In this document: piece after piece, positions 12,489-23,048 of the stretch | Position numbering within the stretch: the stretch's first letter is position 1 | How the letters are laid out: every line of letters begins with the position of its first letter | Source: Salvator merianae | Lineage: Eukaryota > Chordata > Lepidosauria > Squamata > Teiidae | Length of the DNA: 64,000 bases | Direction of reading: 5' to 3' | NCBI GenBank assembly: GCA_003586115.2 | Contig: QVOM02000090.1 | Coordinates: forward strand, 12,449,637-12,513,636 | Program-made: the position numbers and the translations under genes | The notes under the pieces: model-generated | Databases searched by the model: none | Seen by the model: the letters and a program-made list of their open reading frames with translations, nothing else | What the model was told of the DNA's origin: nothing

Positions 12489-12630
12489 ACCGCCAGATGT
12501 TTCTGAACCACAGTTCCGAGAATTCTGTGCCAGGCCCACAGATCTGGCACAGAATTCTGAGAATGGAATGATGGGAGAGCAACTGCTAGGGGCCGGAGTT
12601 CAGACACATCTGGAGGGCTGCATGTGGAAC
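12489..12630. mobile_element. Palindromic MITE (CCAGATGT family)
   Basis: Outer arms CCAGATGTTTCTGAAC (from 12493) and GTTCAGACACATCTGG near 12598-12613. The inner hairpin AGAATTCTGTGCCAG (12519-12533) pairs perfectly with 12544-12558. The 'GGNACTACAACTCCCAT...CATCTGGAGG' architecture is a common amniote MITE type. Related copies lie at 47.15, 47.57 and 63.0 kb. Confidence 0.65.
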
Positions 12631-12755
12631 GGTCCCGCAATATTTTAATGTGCGTTTTATACTGTGTTATGGTTTTTATCTTGTTATTGCTCTGACCTGC
12701 CCTGGGACCTTTGGGTGAAGGGCAGGGTAAAAGCCAAATTATTATTATTAAGAAT
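12631..12755 (+). mobile_element. L2-like LINE 3' terminus
   Basis: Ends 'gccctgggacctttgggtga' followed by AGGGCAGGGTAAAA and an ATTATTATT tail, the familiar 3' end of a squamate L2-like LINE with its short AAT-type tail. Severely 5'-truncated. Confidence 0.6.
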
Positions 12756-13084
12756 CATAACCATAATAAGTGCTGACACATTTGTATAACAAAACGTCCC
12801 AATGCTGGGGAACACGTCATCCAAATGAATCAGTCTTGTTAAGGAATTAACTATAACTAACTTCCCTCTAGTGAAGTAACCCACAAAGGCACCTGGCAGT
12901 ATATAAAAATAAGATTAAAAATACAGTAAACAAAACACTGTACTGGCCCAAGTGTTTTAATTGGCCTCCTTAGTCCAATGCATAAACCCAGCAATCTTAG
13001 AAGAAGGTGGTATTTTTGCAGGGGTGGGGGGGAGGTTACATCTGGGTTGCCAATGCAGCAAAATGTATTGCCAGTCCTGGGTGG
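12756..13084. other. No recognisable feature
   Basis: AT-rich unique sequence with a G-run near 13022-13034. Confidence 0.4.
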
Positions 13085-13345
13085 GTGGGGAGTTTATTTA
13101 CGTGTTTCTCTATGCCTTTGTGCCCTTCCATCTTTCTGAAAGGGTTCAAGGTAGTGCCCACTCTTTTCCTCCTATTCCTTTTATCCTCACAACAAGTCTA
13201 TTAGGTAGTCCAGACTGAGAAGTGGAGCTTGGTCCAGAATCATCAACCGAGCCCTGGTGTCCAGGTGGGGGTCCGAACCACGAGCCCCCCAGGTCTTTGT
13301 CCGGCCACGGCGCTCTCTAAGCCGAGCCAAGCCCTGCTGAAGCGG
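13085..13345 (-). mobile_element. Degraded retroelement 3' region, inverted
   Basis: Contains 'atcctcacaacaagtctatt' then AGGTAGTCCAGACTGAGA, the complement of the common 'CTCAGCCTAACCTACCTCACAGGGTTGT' retroelement block. A decayed 'gtccgaaccacgagcc...tagtccg'-like SINE stretch follows. Family is uncertain (L2/MIR-like). Confidence 0.45.
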
Positions 13346-13899
13346 TGTCTGCCTTTGCTCCCGAACCCAGCACACCAAGGCCGTCCAAAAACTCGGTGCC
13401 CCCAGCAAGAGTTGAGGCCTGCCCTAGTTCGAACGGGTATGCCTGTATTAATAAGCAGGTCAGGGGGGGGGGGAAATGGCTCCTCGCCGTGCAGAATTCC
13501 ATTTATCATGAGCTTACAGCAGAGAGATAAAGAGAAATAATTATCCTAACCTAGTTACCGTCATCACTAACGGTGTCAAGGTTTCGTCCTGCCGTTGACC
13601 CGGAACGCGTGACGGTAACACAAGAGTGAGCACTTCTGTCGGCTGAAATGGTGACCCTCCTACGTTACTGTCAAAAAAGCAGAACAAAAGATCCTTTTGT
13701 TTTATTGTTTTTGCTGGGTTTAATTTTCTTCCAGCGGCCAGGCAATCAGAAAGTCCGTGTTCGCCGATAACAGATGCACCTCCCGGCTTTGAATCAAAGG
13801 CACAAACAAGAACCTCCTGCTGCAGCTGAGACTCAGTATGTAATCTCCCCCTCAACTACTTTCCAACCCTGTTACTTTTACACTTATCTCTTCCCACGG
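13346..13899. other. No gene seen; poly-G run
   Basis: A poly-G run at about 13461-13472, otherwise unique. The overlapping 88-104-codon frames on both strands are shadows without signatures. Confidence 0.4.
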
Positions 13900-13909
13900 C
13901 CAGGCTCTC

Positions 13910-14280
13910 CTCCTCCTTTATCGACAGCAGTAAATACCTAATCATTGTTAAGCATCCGCTTTGGCCCTCTCAGCCTGCGAGCAGGCATTGCAAATTAGAA
14001 GCAATGATGGTTTCCTACTTAAACCAAGGCAAAGGGGAGAAGGTTGAAGGCTTCTCTATGGATGCATTCAGTCTTCTACATGAATGCCCTAAATTGATCA
14101 AAAGCAAAGGTCTGTGCTGCGTCATTCTCCCCGTTTTCAAAATTTAGAGGTAAGCACAATTCCGTGGAAAGCCGGACCAACATCATCCGTACACAAGCTT
14201 GGAAAGCCTTCAGTTTTAGAGACATATGGACGCTAATTCTCTCTTTTATCCATATCTAATTAGTTCCGGAAAATGGACCT
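13910..14280. promoter_or_regulatory. Putative conserved non-coding element
   Basis: Repeat-free block with TAAATACCTAATCATTG, GCAAATTAGAAGC, an ATTGATCAAAAG (TCF/LEF-like) motif and a palindromic CTAATTAG homeodomain site (14256-14263). No open reading frame of note. Function is inferred. Confidence 0.35.
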
Positions 14281-15602
14281 TACAGTGAAAATCCAGATAA
14301 TGAAAACATTTGTTCCATTAATTTAAATAGTACTACAGACGTAGATCAGGGGAGGCGAGATGAGTTGATGTCACTAGCATCCTGAGCAGGAAACATTCTC
14401 ATGTTATTGCAGGCAGATCATCAATTTACCAAGCAAATGCAACAATTCTGCTAAAATGCAAGAGTGCAGCTGTATCTGGATGCAACCCTTATGGATTATC
14501 TCTATGTTATGTCGATTTCCATAACCAGAGTAAGGTGGAAGACAGAACTTCACAGTCAACTAACCATGGGTAGAGTATTCAAATAATACATGACACATTT
14601 ATTTTACATGCATATCTCAAATCATAGAAAAGGGGTTTCGAAAGCACCATGCAAACAGACTTAAACTTTAACAAAAGACAACTATAACAATGAAAAGAAT
14701 GAAATCTCACTTGCACAAGAAACCTGTAAGTTAGAGAATTCACCCTAAGCCCTGCATAGAGTTAAGGGCAAAATAATACTGTCCAGAGTCTGCCATCTTC
14801 ATTTTGCCCTGAAAACACTACTTCTTTGAGCCTGGCAGAGAAAGTACAACAGATTTCCTGCTCCTCAGATCAAGCAGAGTGCACACAGCCCCTAACATTT
14901 CCACAGGCCAACAGTGTGGTTTCATCAATGAGGAAGACAAACAAACCCACCCCCCATGAACAGCGACACACTCCAACCAATGTGGGGCCATGGAAACCCA
15001 AAAAAAGGATCTGTCAATATTAATTTTGTTCCTTTTCCCAACAATACAATTAAATTGGCAAAGACGCTTAACTGGAAGCAGACGACATGTTTGGTGTGGA
15101 TTTTTGGACCTTAAAACTATGGAACACAGATGTTTAGCAACACAGCTGCAGGCAAGGGAGCAAAGGAGATGCCATAGATTCGTGGACACATAGAGAAAAG
15201 CAGATTGAGCAAGTCCAAGTATGGAGAAGCTGCAACCCTCCAGGTATTGACAGATCTCAACTCTTGCTGTCTCTGAATTTGGTCAAACTGTTCGGGCTGA
15301 AGGGCAGCTGGGAGTCCAATAGCATTTTATTGGATGCAGCTCCACTCATTTTGGGAACGCCAAGCTAGAACACGGCCTTACAAGCTAATACAGAAGAGCT
15401 TTGACCTCATATCTTGCTGCTACCGAGGTGCTCCTAATACAAGGAAGTTCCAGGTCCACTGAGTTCTACAGACTAAACAAAAAAGTTTTGTTCATAGTCA
15501 AAGCCTTTTGGTAGAAACCTTCTGCAGATCTGCTGGTGGCTAAAAGAGCCGTTTGTTCACAGAGTGAAGGTGAACCCTGCCCTGCTGTGTCCTGGAGTTT
15601 AC
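14281..15602. other. No recognisable feature
   Basis: Unique sequence. The minus-strand frame at 14818-15189 (123 codons) lacks recognisable domains and has a plus-strand shadow. Confidence 0.45.
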
Positions 15603-16135
15603 CAGGAACATAAGGACATAAGAAATGCCCTACTGGATCAGACCTATGGCCCATCTAGTCCAGCAGCCTGTTTTCCCAGTGGCCAACCAGCTTCACAGAG
15701 AAGTCCACAAGCTGGACAGGAGCACACAGCTGGCCTTCAGAGGTAGACCATTGCCTTCTAATACTAGACACAGCCACACGGTTATCAGGCTAATAACCAT
15801 TGATAGTCCTGACTTCCAGGAATATAAGCAACGCCCCACTGGATGAGATCCATGGCCCGTTTAGTCCAGTAATCTATTCCCACAGTGGTCAACCAGCTGC
15901 GCAAGGAAGGACATGAACACACAGCCTCCTACTGCCACCAAGGCTAAGAGAAATTGACAGCCTTCCTTTCTATGCATTGGTCCAAATCTTCCTTGGAACC
16001 ATCTTCTTGAACAGGAAGGCAACCCTGCATCTCCTGATAGCTAATTCCAAATGTAACTACGCATTCTGTGGAAGAAAGAAGCTTTTGTCTGCCTCAATTC
16101 TTCCCAGATTCACCTTCAATATGCAGAAACTGGCG
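15603..16135 (-). mobile_element. CR1-like LINE 3' ends, inverted, two blocks
   Basis: Starts with AGGAACATAAGGACATAAGA and CTACTGGATCAGACCTATGG, the complement of the LINE 3' end at 35.7 kb. A second, more diverged copy starts at about 15822 (GAATATAAGCAACGCCCCAC, then GGATGAGATCCATGGCCCG). The order suggests one LINE tail inserted into or beside another. Both are non-coding and heavily mutated. Confidence 0.7.
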
Positions 16136-17289
16136 AAACTGGTAGATTGTCACATTGCTTTATTATAGTTATATAATGCCTTCTTCCACAACTCAGGCTA
16201 ATGCACAATTTCCAGAAACTCTGCTGTGAACTGTGAGCAATCCCAGGACAGGCCCTGCTTATGGCTCAGAAAGGCTGTTATGCCTTGTTTTTCCAGACCT
16301 CCCCCCCCAAAACAGTCAGAGCTGGGTCTCAGAAGGCTTTATAAGTGTATAACATTCAGTGGTTTTCTTTTCAATTTTATACACTTAGAACACTTATAGA
16401 CCATTCTTTATTAAAAATTGCAGGGGCGATATTTGCAATAATGAACAAAAAAAAACAGTCGTATCTGTTTAAGGATATAAACTTGGTTGCTGCTCTGGAA
16501 GCATAAAAGCAGCTACAAAATGGCTTACAGGTGGTAGCATGTGGATGCTAATGTTTCCATCCCATCTCTAAACAAAGGGCAGAGAATGTGCTTTGGAACA
16601 GCCTTTTCTGGCCCTTAATGTGGATCAGAGGCACTAGCATGTGGATGCCACCACCTCTCAGGCAGTTCTTTTCATTGAGTGTGGATGCAGCCTCAGCCTT
16701 CCTGGGGTTTTGGACAGCAGATGTTCCCAGTGCTACGTGCAGATGCTGGACAGTGTACCTGGGATGTTTCACCCTGGTCCTAAGGCTTCTGCTATCCAAT
16801 AGTATCCAATGGCTCCACTTCTCCAGCAAGATTGGGTTTGTAAGTGAACATTCTCCTGTGGATATCTTCTCCTTCCCCATAGACTTCCTTGCCATGGTTT
16901 CCTGTGCTGCCTAAACTGGGAAACCATGGTTTCAGCACTACCAGCCAGCCACGGTGAGATTATCCATTTCTTCTCCACACAACCACAAGCAGTCATTTGT
17001 TGGAATGGCTCATTCCATTGGAATGAAAGGCCCTGCAACATTAAAATGGTGTAAGGTGCAAACTGAGTAAGGAGCTTGGGTTACTGGAATGCAACTAGGA
17101 CAGGTACGCCCTAAGGCTGCTCCCCTACAGTTTCCTTCCTGGGCTCCTACTCCGTTTTTGCTCAGCAAAGAACTGGCAACGGCTCCTGGCAGCCAGGAAT
17201 TCAGCAACTCTAGAAGATTTTTTTGCTAAACTCTATTTAGCAAACACAGAAAGGAGGGCAAAATGAAAAGGAAAAAAAAATCAAGTTGC
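16136..17289. other. No recognisable feature
   Basis: Unique sequence. 'tagcatgtggatgc' recurs at about 16534 and 16635, hinting at a small internal duplication. The two opposed ~110-codon frames at 16548-16914 carry no domain signature. Confidence 0.4.
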
Positions 17290-17560
17290 TCCACCATTTA
17301 TGTTGTGTAAATCCAAGATAATAGATCTTCTGCCTAATCCTAATGAGGCCTCCCCATTAAAATCTTTATTAGCTTCCAGCTCCGCAGCCTTGCCAAAAAC
17401 ACTTGTCAGTATCCTTCTCCCCCCATCCCGCTATCTCCCTGTACCAAGATCTGCTTTAACTTTTACAAATAGCTCTAAGATATTTCCCTTGCTTATCGCC
17501 CCTGCCAAGCAGCTTGCCTTATCACTGCTATTGCAGATAAAATAAATGAGCTAAGGATGA
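17290..17560. promoter_or_regulatory. Putative conserved non-coding element
   Basis: Dense binding-site-like sequence: CCTAATCC (OTX/PITX-type TAATCC core), CCATTAAAATCTTTATTAG, CTTATCGCC and CCTTATCACTGC (GATA-type), and GCAGATAAAATAAATGAG. Repeat-free. Among the best CNE candidates in the left flank, but conservation is untested. Confidence 0.35.
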
Positions 17561-17639
17561 TATGAATAATGGCATTTTCTGTAGACCGGTTTCCCATTAC
17601 ATTCTCAACAGATTGTAGATTTAAACTTCAGCACAAAAG

Positions 17640-18560
17640 AGGCGGAGGGGGTGGTGGGAAGAAGGATTTTTAAAAATTACCTTCCTTTTGCTCAACAGCC
17701 TCCAATTCCAGGCTGTATTTTAAGCCTACCTGAACTGAGGAGGCAATTAATTTTGAAAGGGACAAGAAGAAAGCCAAGTTCAGCTTCTCTGAAAATCCCC
17801 AAGCCGAGCGTATGGTGACTTTTAGAGATTTTTTTTCTTCCTTTCTTTCTTTTTTTTTGTAGCTGCATTCGACAGGAAGGGAGGGAGGCTTAAAGCTACC
17901 CATAGCCTAATGAAGCTGTCTTTGTTAGAAAGTTTCTCCTCCAGCTGCGTACAAGCCTGTCGCCAGAGAGGGGACAATAGGATTGCAAAAAAGAAAGCAA
18001 GGGCTCGGTGCAGGAATATTTCCCTTACCACCACCAGCTCACATCTGATGCCATGGCGGTGGCAGGCGGGTCGCAGGACAACAAAGCAAAACCGGAGAGG
18101 CAACAAGAAAGCGAAGGTCAGCCAGGGTCGCCAGCCAGGTGAACAAACCTGGATGGGAGGGTCAAAGGTTAAAATATCCCCGCTTGCAATAAAGGTTGTT
18201 GAGTTAACCCTTCGCTGTGTCGCTACACCTTCTGTTGAGAACAAATGGAGGCCAGGCAAGAACCTGGCAGAGGGATGATAAATCCCGTCCAAAGGGAAAA
18301 TAGATTGGTTGCGCGTAAAGGTGACTCGGCCGTGATGCAAACAGATGGCTTTTATGATTGCTGATGGCAGGATCAGTCCAAGGCGTTTTGCTGAGACAGA
18401 GCAGCAAAGAGCCCTGGCCCAGAAGAAGCCCAAGGATGCTGGAAACCCCACAAGTTGCTTTCCTTCTCCCTGACAAAAAAACCAAAATAATAGCAGAGAA
18501 TTTGTTGTCCTTTCGAACCAATCCCGAAGTGGCTTTCTCACTCTGCTTAACAGCAAGACT
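17640..18560. other. Unique block with an unusually long open frame
   Basis: The minus strand is open for 244 codons (17822-18556), the longest frame outside the CpG island. It has hydrophobic, Leu/Phe-rich segments but no domain I recognise, and it ends in Lys/Arg-rich codons from a T-rich tract. The plus strand is also open for 122 codons across 17910-18278. It could be chance, a diverged pseudogene or an lncRNA exon. No splice evidence. Confidence 0.25.
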
Positions 18561-18603
18561 GCCCCTGGCTTGTCTGGTTTGCTAATATACCACTTGCACC
18601 CAC

Positions 18604-18735
18604 TTAGGGCGATTTTGCACTGACTGGTGTACCAGACCAGTAAGTTGGACAGGGAGTGGTCTAAGGGGGCGGGTTCTAAGGGGGCGGGGCCTCCTTTAGG
18701 TCACACCCATCAGTGCATACAAAAACACAGGAGAG
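18604..18735. mobile_element. Palindromic MITE (TTAGGGYGATT family), partial
   Basis: Begins TTAGGGCGATTTTGCACTGA followed by CTGGTGTACCAGACCAG, the terminus shared with copies at 50.5, 53.1 and 57.1 kb. The core carries two units of a G-rich TCTAAGGGGGCGGG repeat. The right arm is decayed or missing. Confidence 0.6.
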
Positions 18736-19760
18736 AGAGTTTTGAAGCTGACAGGAAAGCATCCTGAGGGAACTACTGTATTTTGGCTGCTGCAACAACG
18801 GAAGATCTATTCTACAATTAAAGGCACCTTATTTCTGTTTTCAGTAAACCAATACTCTGCATCATGGTTTATACAATAAAGGGAATAATAATAATAATTA
18901 ATGATTACTCATCCGTCTGTGTGCAAGCAAGAACTGGTGGAATCATAGCACAGAGAAAGTTATTCAAAATGGCAAGGGTCATAGATTTGTGGGAAGTCTG
19001 GATTCAATCTGATAAGCCTGACTTTGGCTTACTGAAAAAAAGAAAGCACCGACAGCAAAGGATTCGGAGAAATATCTTAGTGCATTAAGAATGGACAGGA
19101 TTTCCATCCAGCAGCTGGAAAAAGACAGTATAGCTTGGGACTGCTCGTATTTTGAGAAGATACCTCTAATTATCTCAGGTCCTTGGGAAAGATCCAATCC
19201 CAGCCAAGCTGAGATGGCAGGTGGTTGTGTGATGATGAAGATGAAGCTCAGAAGGGATGGGGGTAGAGATGTTGGACAGATCTGGCCTTCCTAGGTCTCC
19301 ATGTGTATCCTGCTAATAACACAATGGACACTGGCATTTGGGAATTCTCATAGGCCTGTACAATGCCCAAAGAGGGCTACAATCCTTGCCAGGAAACACC
19401 CTTCGAATCTTCCACTGGATTGAACAGACCTCATTGGCAATTAATTAAAGACACTAGTTATGTAATTGACTCACATAGAGCAGAATGTGCAAGGAGAAAG
19501 GCACAGCTGCTGTTAAGACAGAAGACAATGAGAATGAAACATTTGGAACTCTTACTTCCTCCTCTTACAACGTTGTGTATTTATGACGAGGGTGGGTGAC
19601 CTGTGGCTTTCTGTGTATTTTGCCCAGACTTACAGTAAGTGGTTTTTGTTAGATGGGGCAAAACAGGAAGAGCCAAAAAGCAAAGAACCGCAGAAAGGGA
19701 AAAGGGATTAGCAGAAAGGAAGAACAAAGGGTTGCCCAGACCCATTTTTGGCCCGGCCAC
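18736..19760. other. No recognisable feature
   Basis: Unique sequence with a short AAT run near 18886-18899. No gene or repeat signature. Confidence 0.4.
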
Positions 19761-20034
19761 TAGAGACGTGCACAAACTGAAATTCCGTGGTTCGGTTCAA
19801 ACTTGGTTTGATTCAACTTGTTGTTTTTTCGAACAGGGTGGTTCGGTTTGCAGTCAAGCCAAGCAAACCATAGCGAACCAGCTGAAAACCACCCTTGGTT
19901 CACTAAGTTTGTTAAACTCCCCCTTGGTTCAGGTTCGATTCGAACAGGGTTTTGCGAACAGCAAGGTGGTTCAGTCTGCATTTGGACCATTCCAACACCC
20001 CAGTTCCCTGCGAACTGTGCTCAGCACATCACTA
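19761..20034. mobile_element. hAT-like MITE (AGAGATGTGCA family)
   Basis: Left terminus TAGAGACGTGCACAAAC, right terminus near CAGCACATCACTA. The interior is packed with GGTTCGGTTCAAAC-like units and their complements (GTTCGATTCGAAC), giving strong fold-back potential. Open frames here (158 and 91 codons) come from this repeat and are not genes. Confidence 0.65.
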
Positions 20035-20189
20035 CTGGCTGCACCTGCTTCTCCCTGGCGATACCCACGGTTGTCCACAGCCTTTACGGATGATGGGTAT
20101 GTAATGACTTCTTAGGCCCGTGACGTTTTTGCCTTCCAGGGCCACCAGAGCAGGGTTAAACTGTCTTCTGCTCCCTCGGCAATCCCCGG

Positions 20190-20330
20190 CCCTGTCACTG
20201 TATCAAGGTTATCTATTATTGGCAGTGACAGGTGAAAATTAATCTCCTAATTATTTCTTGCTGCGTAATCTTCACTGAAGAAGCCACATAAAAGGATTAC
20301 AGTGCCGCCTTCATGGAAGGCTTTTCAGGA
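20190..20330. promoter_or_regulatory. Putative conserved non-coding element
   Basis: Contains GGCAGTGACAGGTGAAAATT (MEIS/TGIF-type TGACAG at 20226-20231), CTCCTAATTATTTC (TAATTA at 20248-20253) and CTGCGTAATC in about 100 bp of repeat-free DNA. Inferred regulatory, not demonstrated. Confidence 0.35.
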
Positions 20331-20863
20331 ACCCATCACACGGTTCTAAAGGAGGCCTGTGTTCGAGGGGGATTTATGGGGGATTTCCAACCCTTCTCAG
20401 CGCGCACACAGGATCAGAGCTTTGGATCTGAAGACAGTCTGGATGGCAGAGCCACTCGGTGGTCTCCTAATATCACAAAAGAAGCAATCTGTCTTGCCAA
20501 CAACTCAAGGGAAAATAGCAGGTTAAACAAACAAAGTGTTTCCTCTTACATCGGCTGCCTGTTTGTCAAGTGTTCAAAACATGACTCTGACTCCAGAGGG
20601 GAATTAATTTTCCCTGTAGGCACTTATTATGCTTTTTTAACAGTGAGGCTGGCACTGTGGTATTCCAGTTGTCCTCCTATACATTTCTCTCATGGCAAAA
20701 CAACAGCATTGGCTTAGGTCAGGCCCACATGAAATGGAAGGGGGAGTGTTGCTCCTGCTCAGGGTTCCAGCCAGCCATGCTCCTTCCTGTTCCCTGGAAT
20801 TGCACCTCTCACTTATCACTGAGCTATTTCAGTTTCCCTCTTGGGTTTCATTCATTCATTTCT
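20331..20863. other. No recognisable feature
   Basis: Unique sequence. The 134-codon frame at 20313-20717 shows no known domain. Confidence 0.4.
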
Positions 20864-20864
20864 C

Positions 20865-20911
<47 letters not shown>

Positions 20912-20912
20912 A
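20864..20912. repeat. (CTAT)n microsatellite
   Basis: About 12 uninterrupted CTAT units followed by CTAATCTAATCTAA. It abuts an inverted LINE 3' end, as often seen where a LINE tail seeds a microsatellite. Confidence 0.9.
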
Positions 20913-21000
20913 TCTAATCTAATTTATTTGCATTTTTCTCCCACCCTAAAGGTCTCAGGGCAAGTTACAGCAATAAAAACACACTAAAACAATAGCAGTG
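20913..21000 (-). mobile_element. LINE 3' terminus, inverted
   Basis: TTTATTTGCATTTTTCTCCC, then ACCCTAAAGGTCTCAGGGCA and AGTTACAGCAATAAAAACAC. This is the complement of the frequent L2/CR1-type 3' end ('...gccctgagacctttggggtg...'). Confidence 0.55.
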
Positions 21001-21617
21001 CCTGAAAGAGGGGAGGGGAAGCTGTTTCCTTATAAAAAAAACCAGGGCAAATAGGTATAACCATTTCGATTTCCACAACTGCGCCGGCAGCTTTTCTCTC
21101 GCGCATCTAGGCGTTACTGTTTTAGCTGCACAAGGATCTTTACCTGGGAAGCAAACTAACCAGCACTTTGTTCTAAAGGGGAGTCTGAAGCAACACCACG
21201 TGCAAGATGCAGAACACTGAATTTTCCATTGGAATAACGTGCCATTAACGCAGTACCAAAACCAGACAACCTTGTACCTGAAAAAAAAAGTCATTTACAG
21301 CTCAGATTCAGAGATGCCGTAACAACGGTCCTTGGAGAGTCCTTGAAAAAGCTGCCACCACATACAGCAGTCTCCCGTTCTCCTCTCTCATTCTCAGATA
21401 GTACCAGCATGAATGCAAATTAATATTTTTTTTTCTTTCTTTCTTTCTTCTTCTTTTTTTTTTTTAGTAATCTCCTGTCCAAGCTGCTGTAGTCTTGAAC
21501 ACCCTGCATTGTTTCGTGCAGCAAAGAAGTCTTCCTGGCATCTCTGGATACAGGCAGAGAACAGAATCTGTTCCCACCTACCCCGGCTGCCACTAAAATC
21601 TCTCCTCTGCACCAGCA
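21001..21617. other. No gene seen; CT/T-rich tract
   Basis: Unique sequence with a TTTC/T-rich tract at about 21425-21466 on the plus strand. Confidence 0.4.
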
Positions 21618-21760
21618 TTTTGCAGATAGGCCATTTGCAGGGAGTCGAGAGCAGGTGAAGGTTTTGCCTTCTTCTTCTGCTTGAGAATGTCCTGAAGCAA
21701 TTGGTGGGCCACTAATGTGAGACAGGATGCTGGACTAGATCAGTTTGTGGGGTGAGCCCT
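21618..21760 (+). mobile_element. CR1-like LINE 3' fragment
   Basis: GAGAGCAGGTGAAGGTTTTG, then 'ttcttctgcttgagaatg', then TGGTGGGCCACTAATGTGAG and GGATGCTGGACTAGAT. Same blocks as the copies at 35.6 and 41.3 kb. The terminal TTCTTATG tail has been lost. Confidence 0.7.
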
Positions 21761-22903
21761 ACCCGCATCCAGTGCTTAATATCTTCAAACCTATGGACTG
21801 AAACTCAGAGCAGCTCCTGCCCACAGGTGCAGATCGGGGGAGGGGGGGCTCAAATGCTGACACCCCCAGGGAGATCAGGGGCAGAACAGAGAGTTATAAA
21901 AGCAGGTTTGGAACGGTGGAGACCGGGAAGGCAGACGAAGGCAAAGAGAGCAGGCTTAAAGAGTCAGCCAGGACGTGGTGTGTTCTAACGGAACGGGAGT
22001 CTGTTTTGTCCTGCTTGCAGGATAATCAGAGCGTCCTGCTCTGATCTGGAGCAGCCTGCATTTGGATTGCTTTGCACAACGTCAGTGTCCAATTTTATTA
22101 TGTTTTTCGTAATAAAAGGGTAAGAAATCATGCCCTAGGCAACTAAAAAGAAAGCTAAAGCAGAAGTTTTTTTTTTTTTTTAAAAAGACACACGTGGAAA
22201 AAGAAGCAAAGAGAAAAAAAAAGGATGGTAGGCCATACCAAGACAGCTTGGTGGGGAAAGTTGCAGGATAGTCCACGATGCTCAGATCCCACACCCTGGG
22301 ATGCATCTGTAGCCTTCCAGATCCTTTTAATCTTTAGCTTGCTGAGGTTCCCGCCGGCGTGGATAAAGGCCAAAGAATAAGACAGCTGCAGTCTAGCCAA
22401 AGATTAGGGGACCACGGGTTAGCTGCCACTGTACTACATGAGCCGGCTTTTCTTCAGCAGACTGTCCCAGTGTAAGTAAGCAGTACAGGCAGAGCCCTGG
22501 CTGTTTCAAGTCGGAATGCGCAGGAATAGCAGGGCTGAACCGTATGGAAGGAATTCTAGGTGGCCAAGGGGGTTCACTGAAAGGAACAACTCGTATCATT
22601 TGCGCGGCTCCTGATAATTACTAAACCACACGTACCTGAGATATTGTCATGCACTTTAGTAGCCACAAGATGGCATACAAATTATTGGGGAAAAAAAAAA
22701 AGTAAATTTTCTTTTAAAAAAAATGCAACTGGGACAACAAATTCCGCAATGGCAGCAGAGAAGGGCCCCTGTCAGGAAAAACACCACCAGGGGTCACTCG
22801 GATACTTTTGTGTCCTAGCAAGGAAAGGCAGCATTTTAAACACAATTAAATTCTAGCAAATCTATTTCTGCAGAAGAGCACAGATGACACAACCAGCCAC
22901 TGC
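21761..22903. other. No recognisable feature
   Basis: Unique sequence with poly-T/poly-A tracts at about 22168-22185 and 22690-22725. Confidence 0.4.
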
Positions 22904-23048
22904 CTAAGGGTCTTTCTGAACTGGCCCTTATTCCGGAATAGGAACCTGCCACCTGCCCAGGGCCTTCCGTAGTCTGTACTCTTCATGCGGACAGCAGGCC
23001 CCTATTCCGGAATACAATCTGGAATAAGACCCAGTGCAGAACAGGCCA
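22904..23048. mobile_element. Palindromic MITE, ~145 bp
   Basis: Left arm CTAAGGGTCTTTCTGAACTG then CCCTTATTCCGGAATAGG. Right arm CCCTATTCCGGAATACAAT then GGAATAAGACCCAGTGCAGA. The arms are imperfect reverse complements. The termini resemble the TTAAGGGTGATTCTGCACTGG family at 50.5 kb, so it may be a sister subfamily with a different core. Confidence 0.6.

Noticed and set aside
19639..20115. 158-codon open frame
   Set aside because: Mostly within the hAT-like MITE. The peptide is a read-through of GGTTCG-type repeats.
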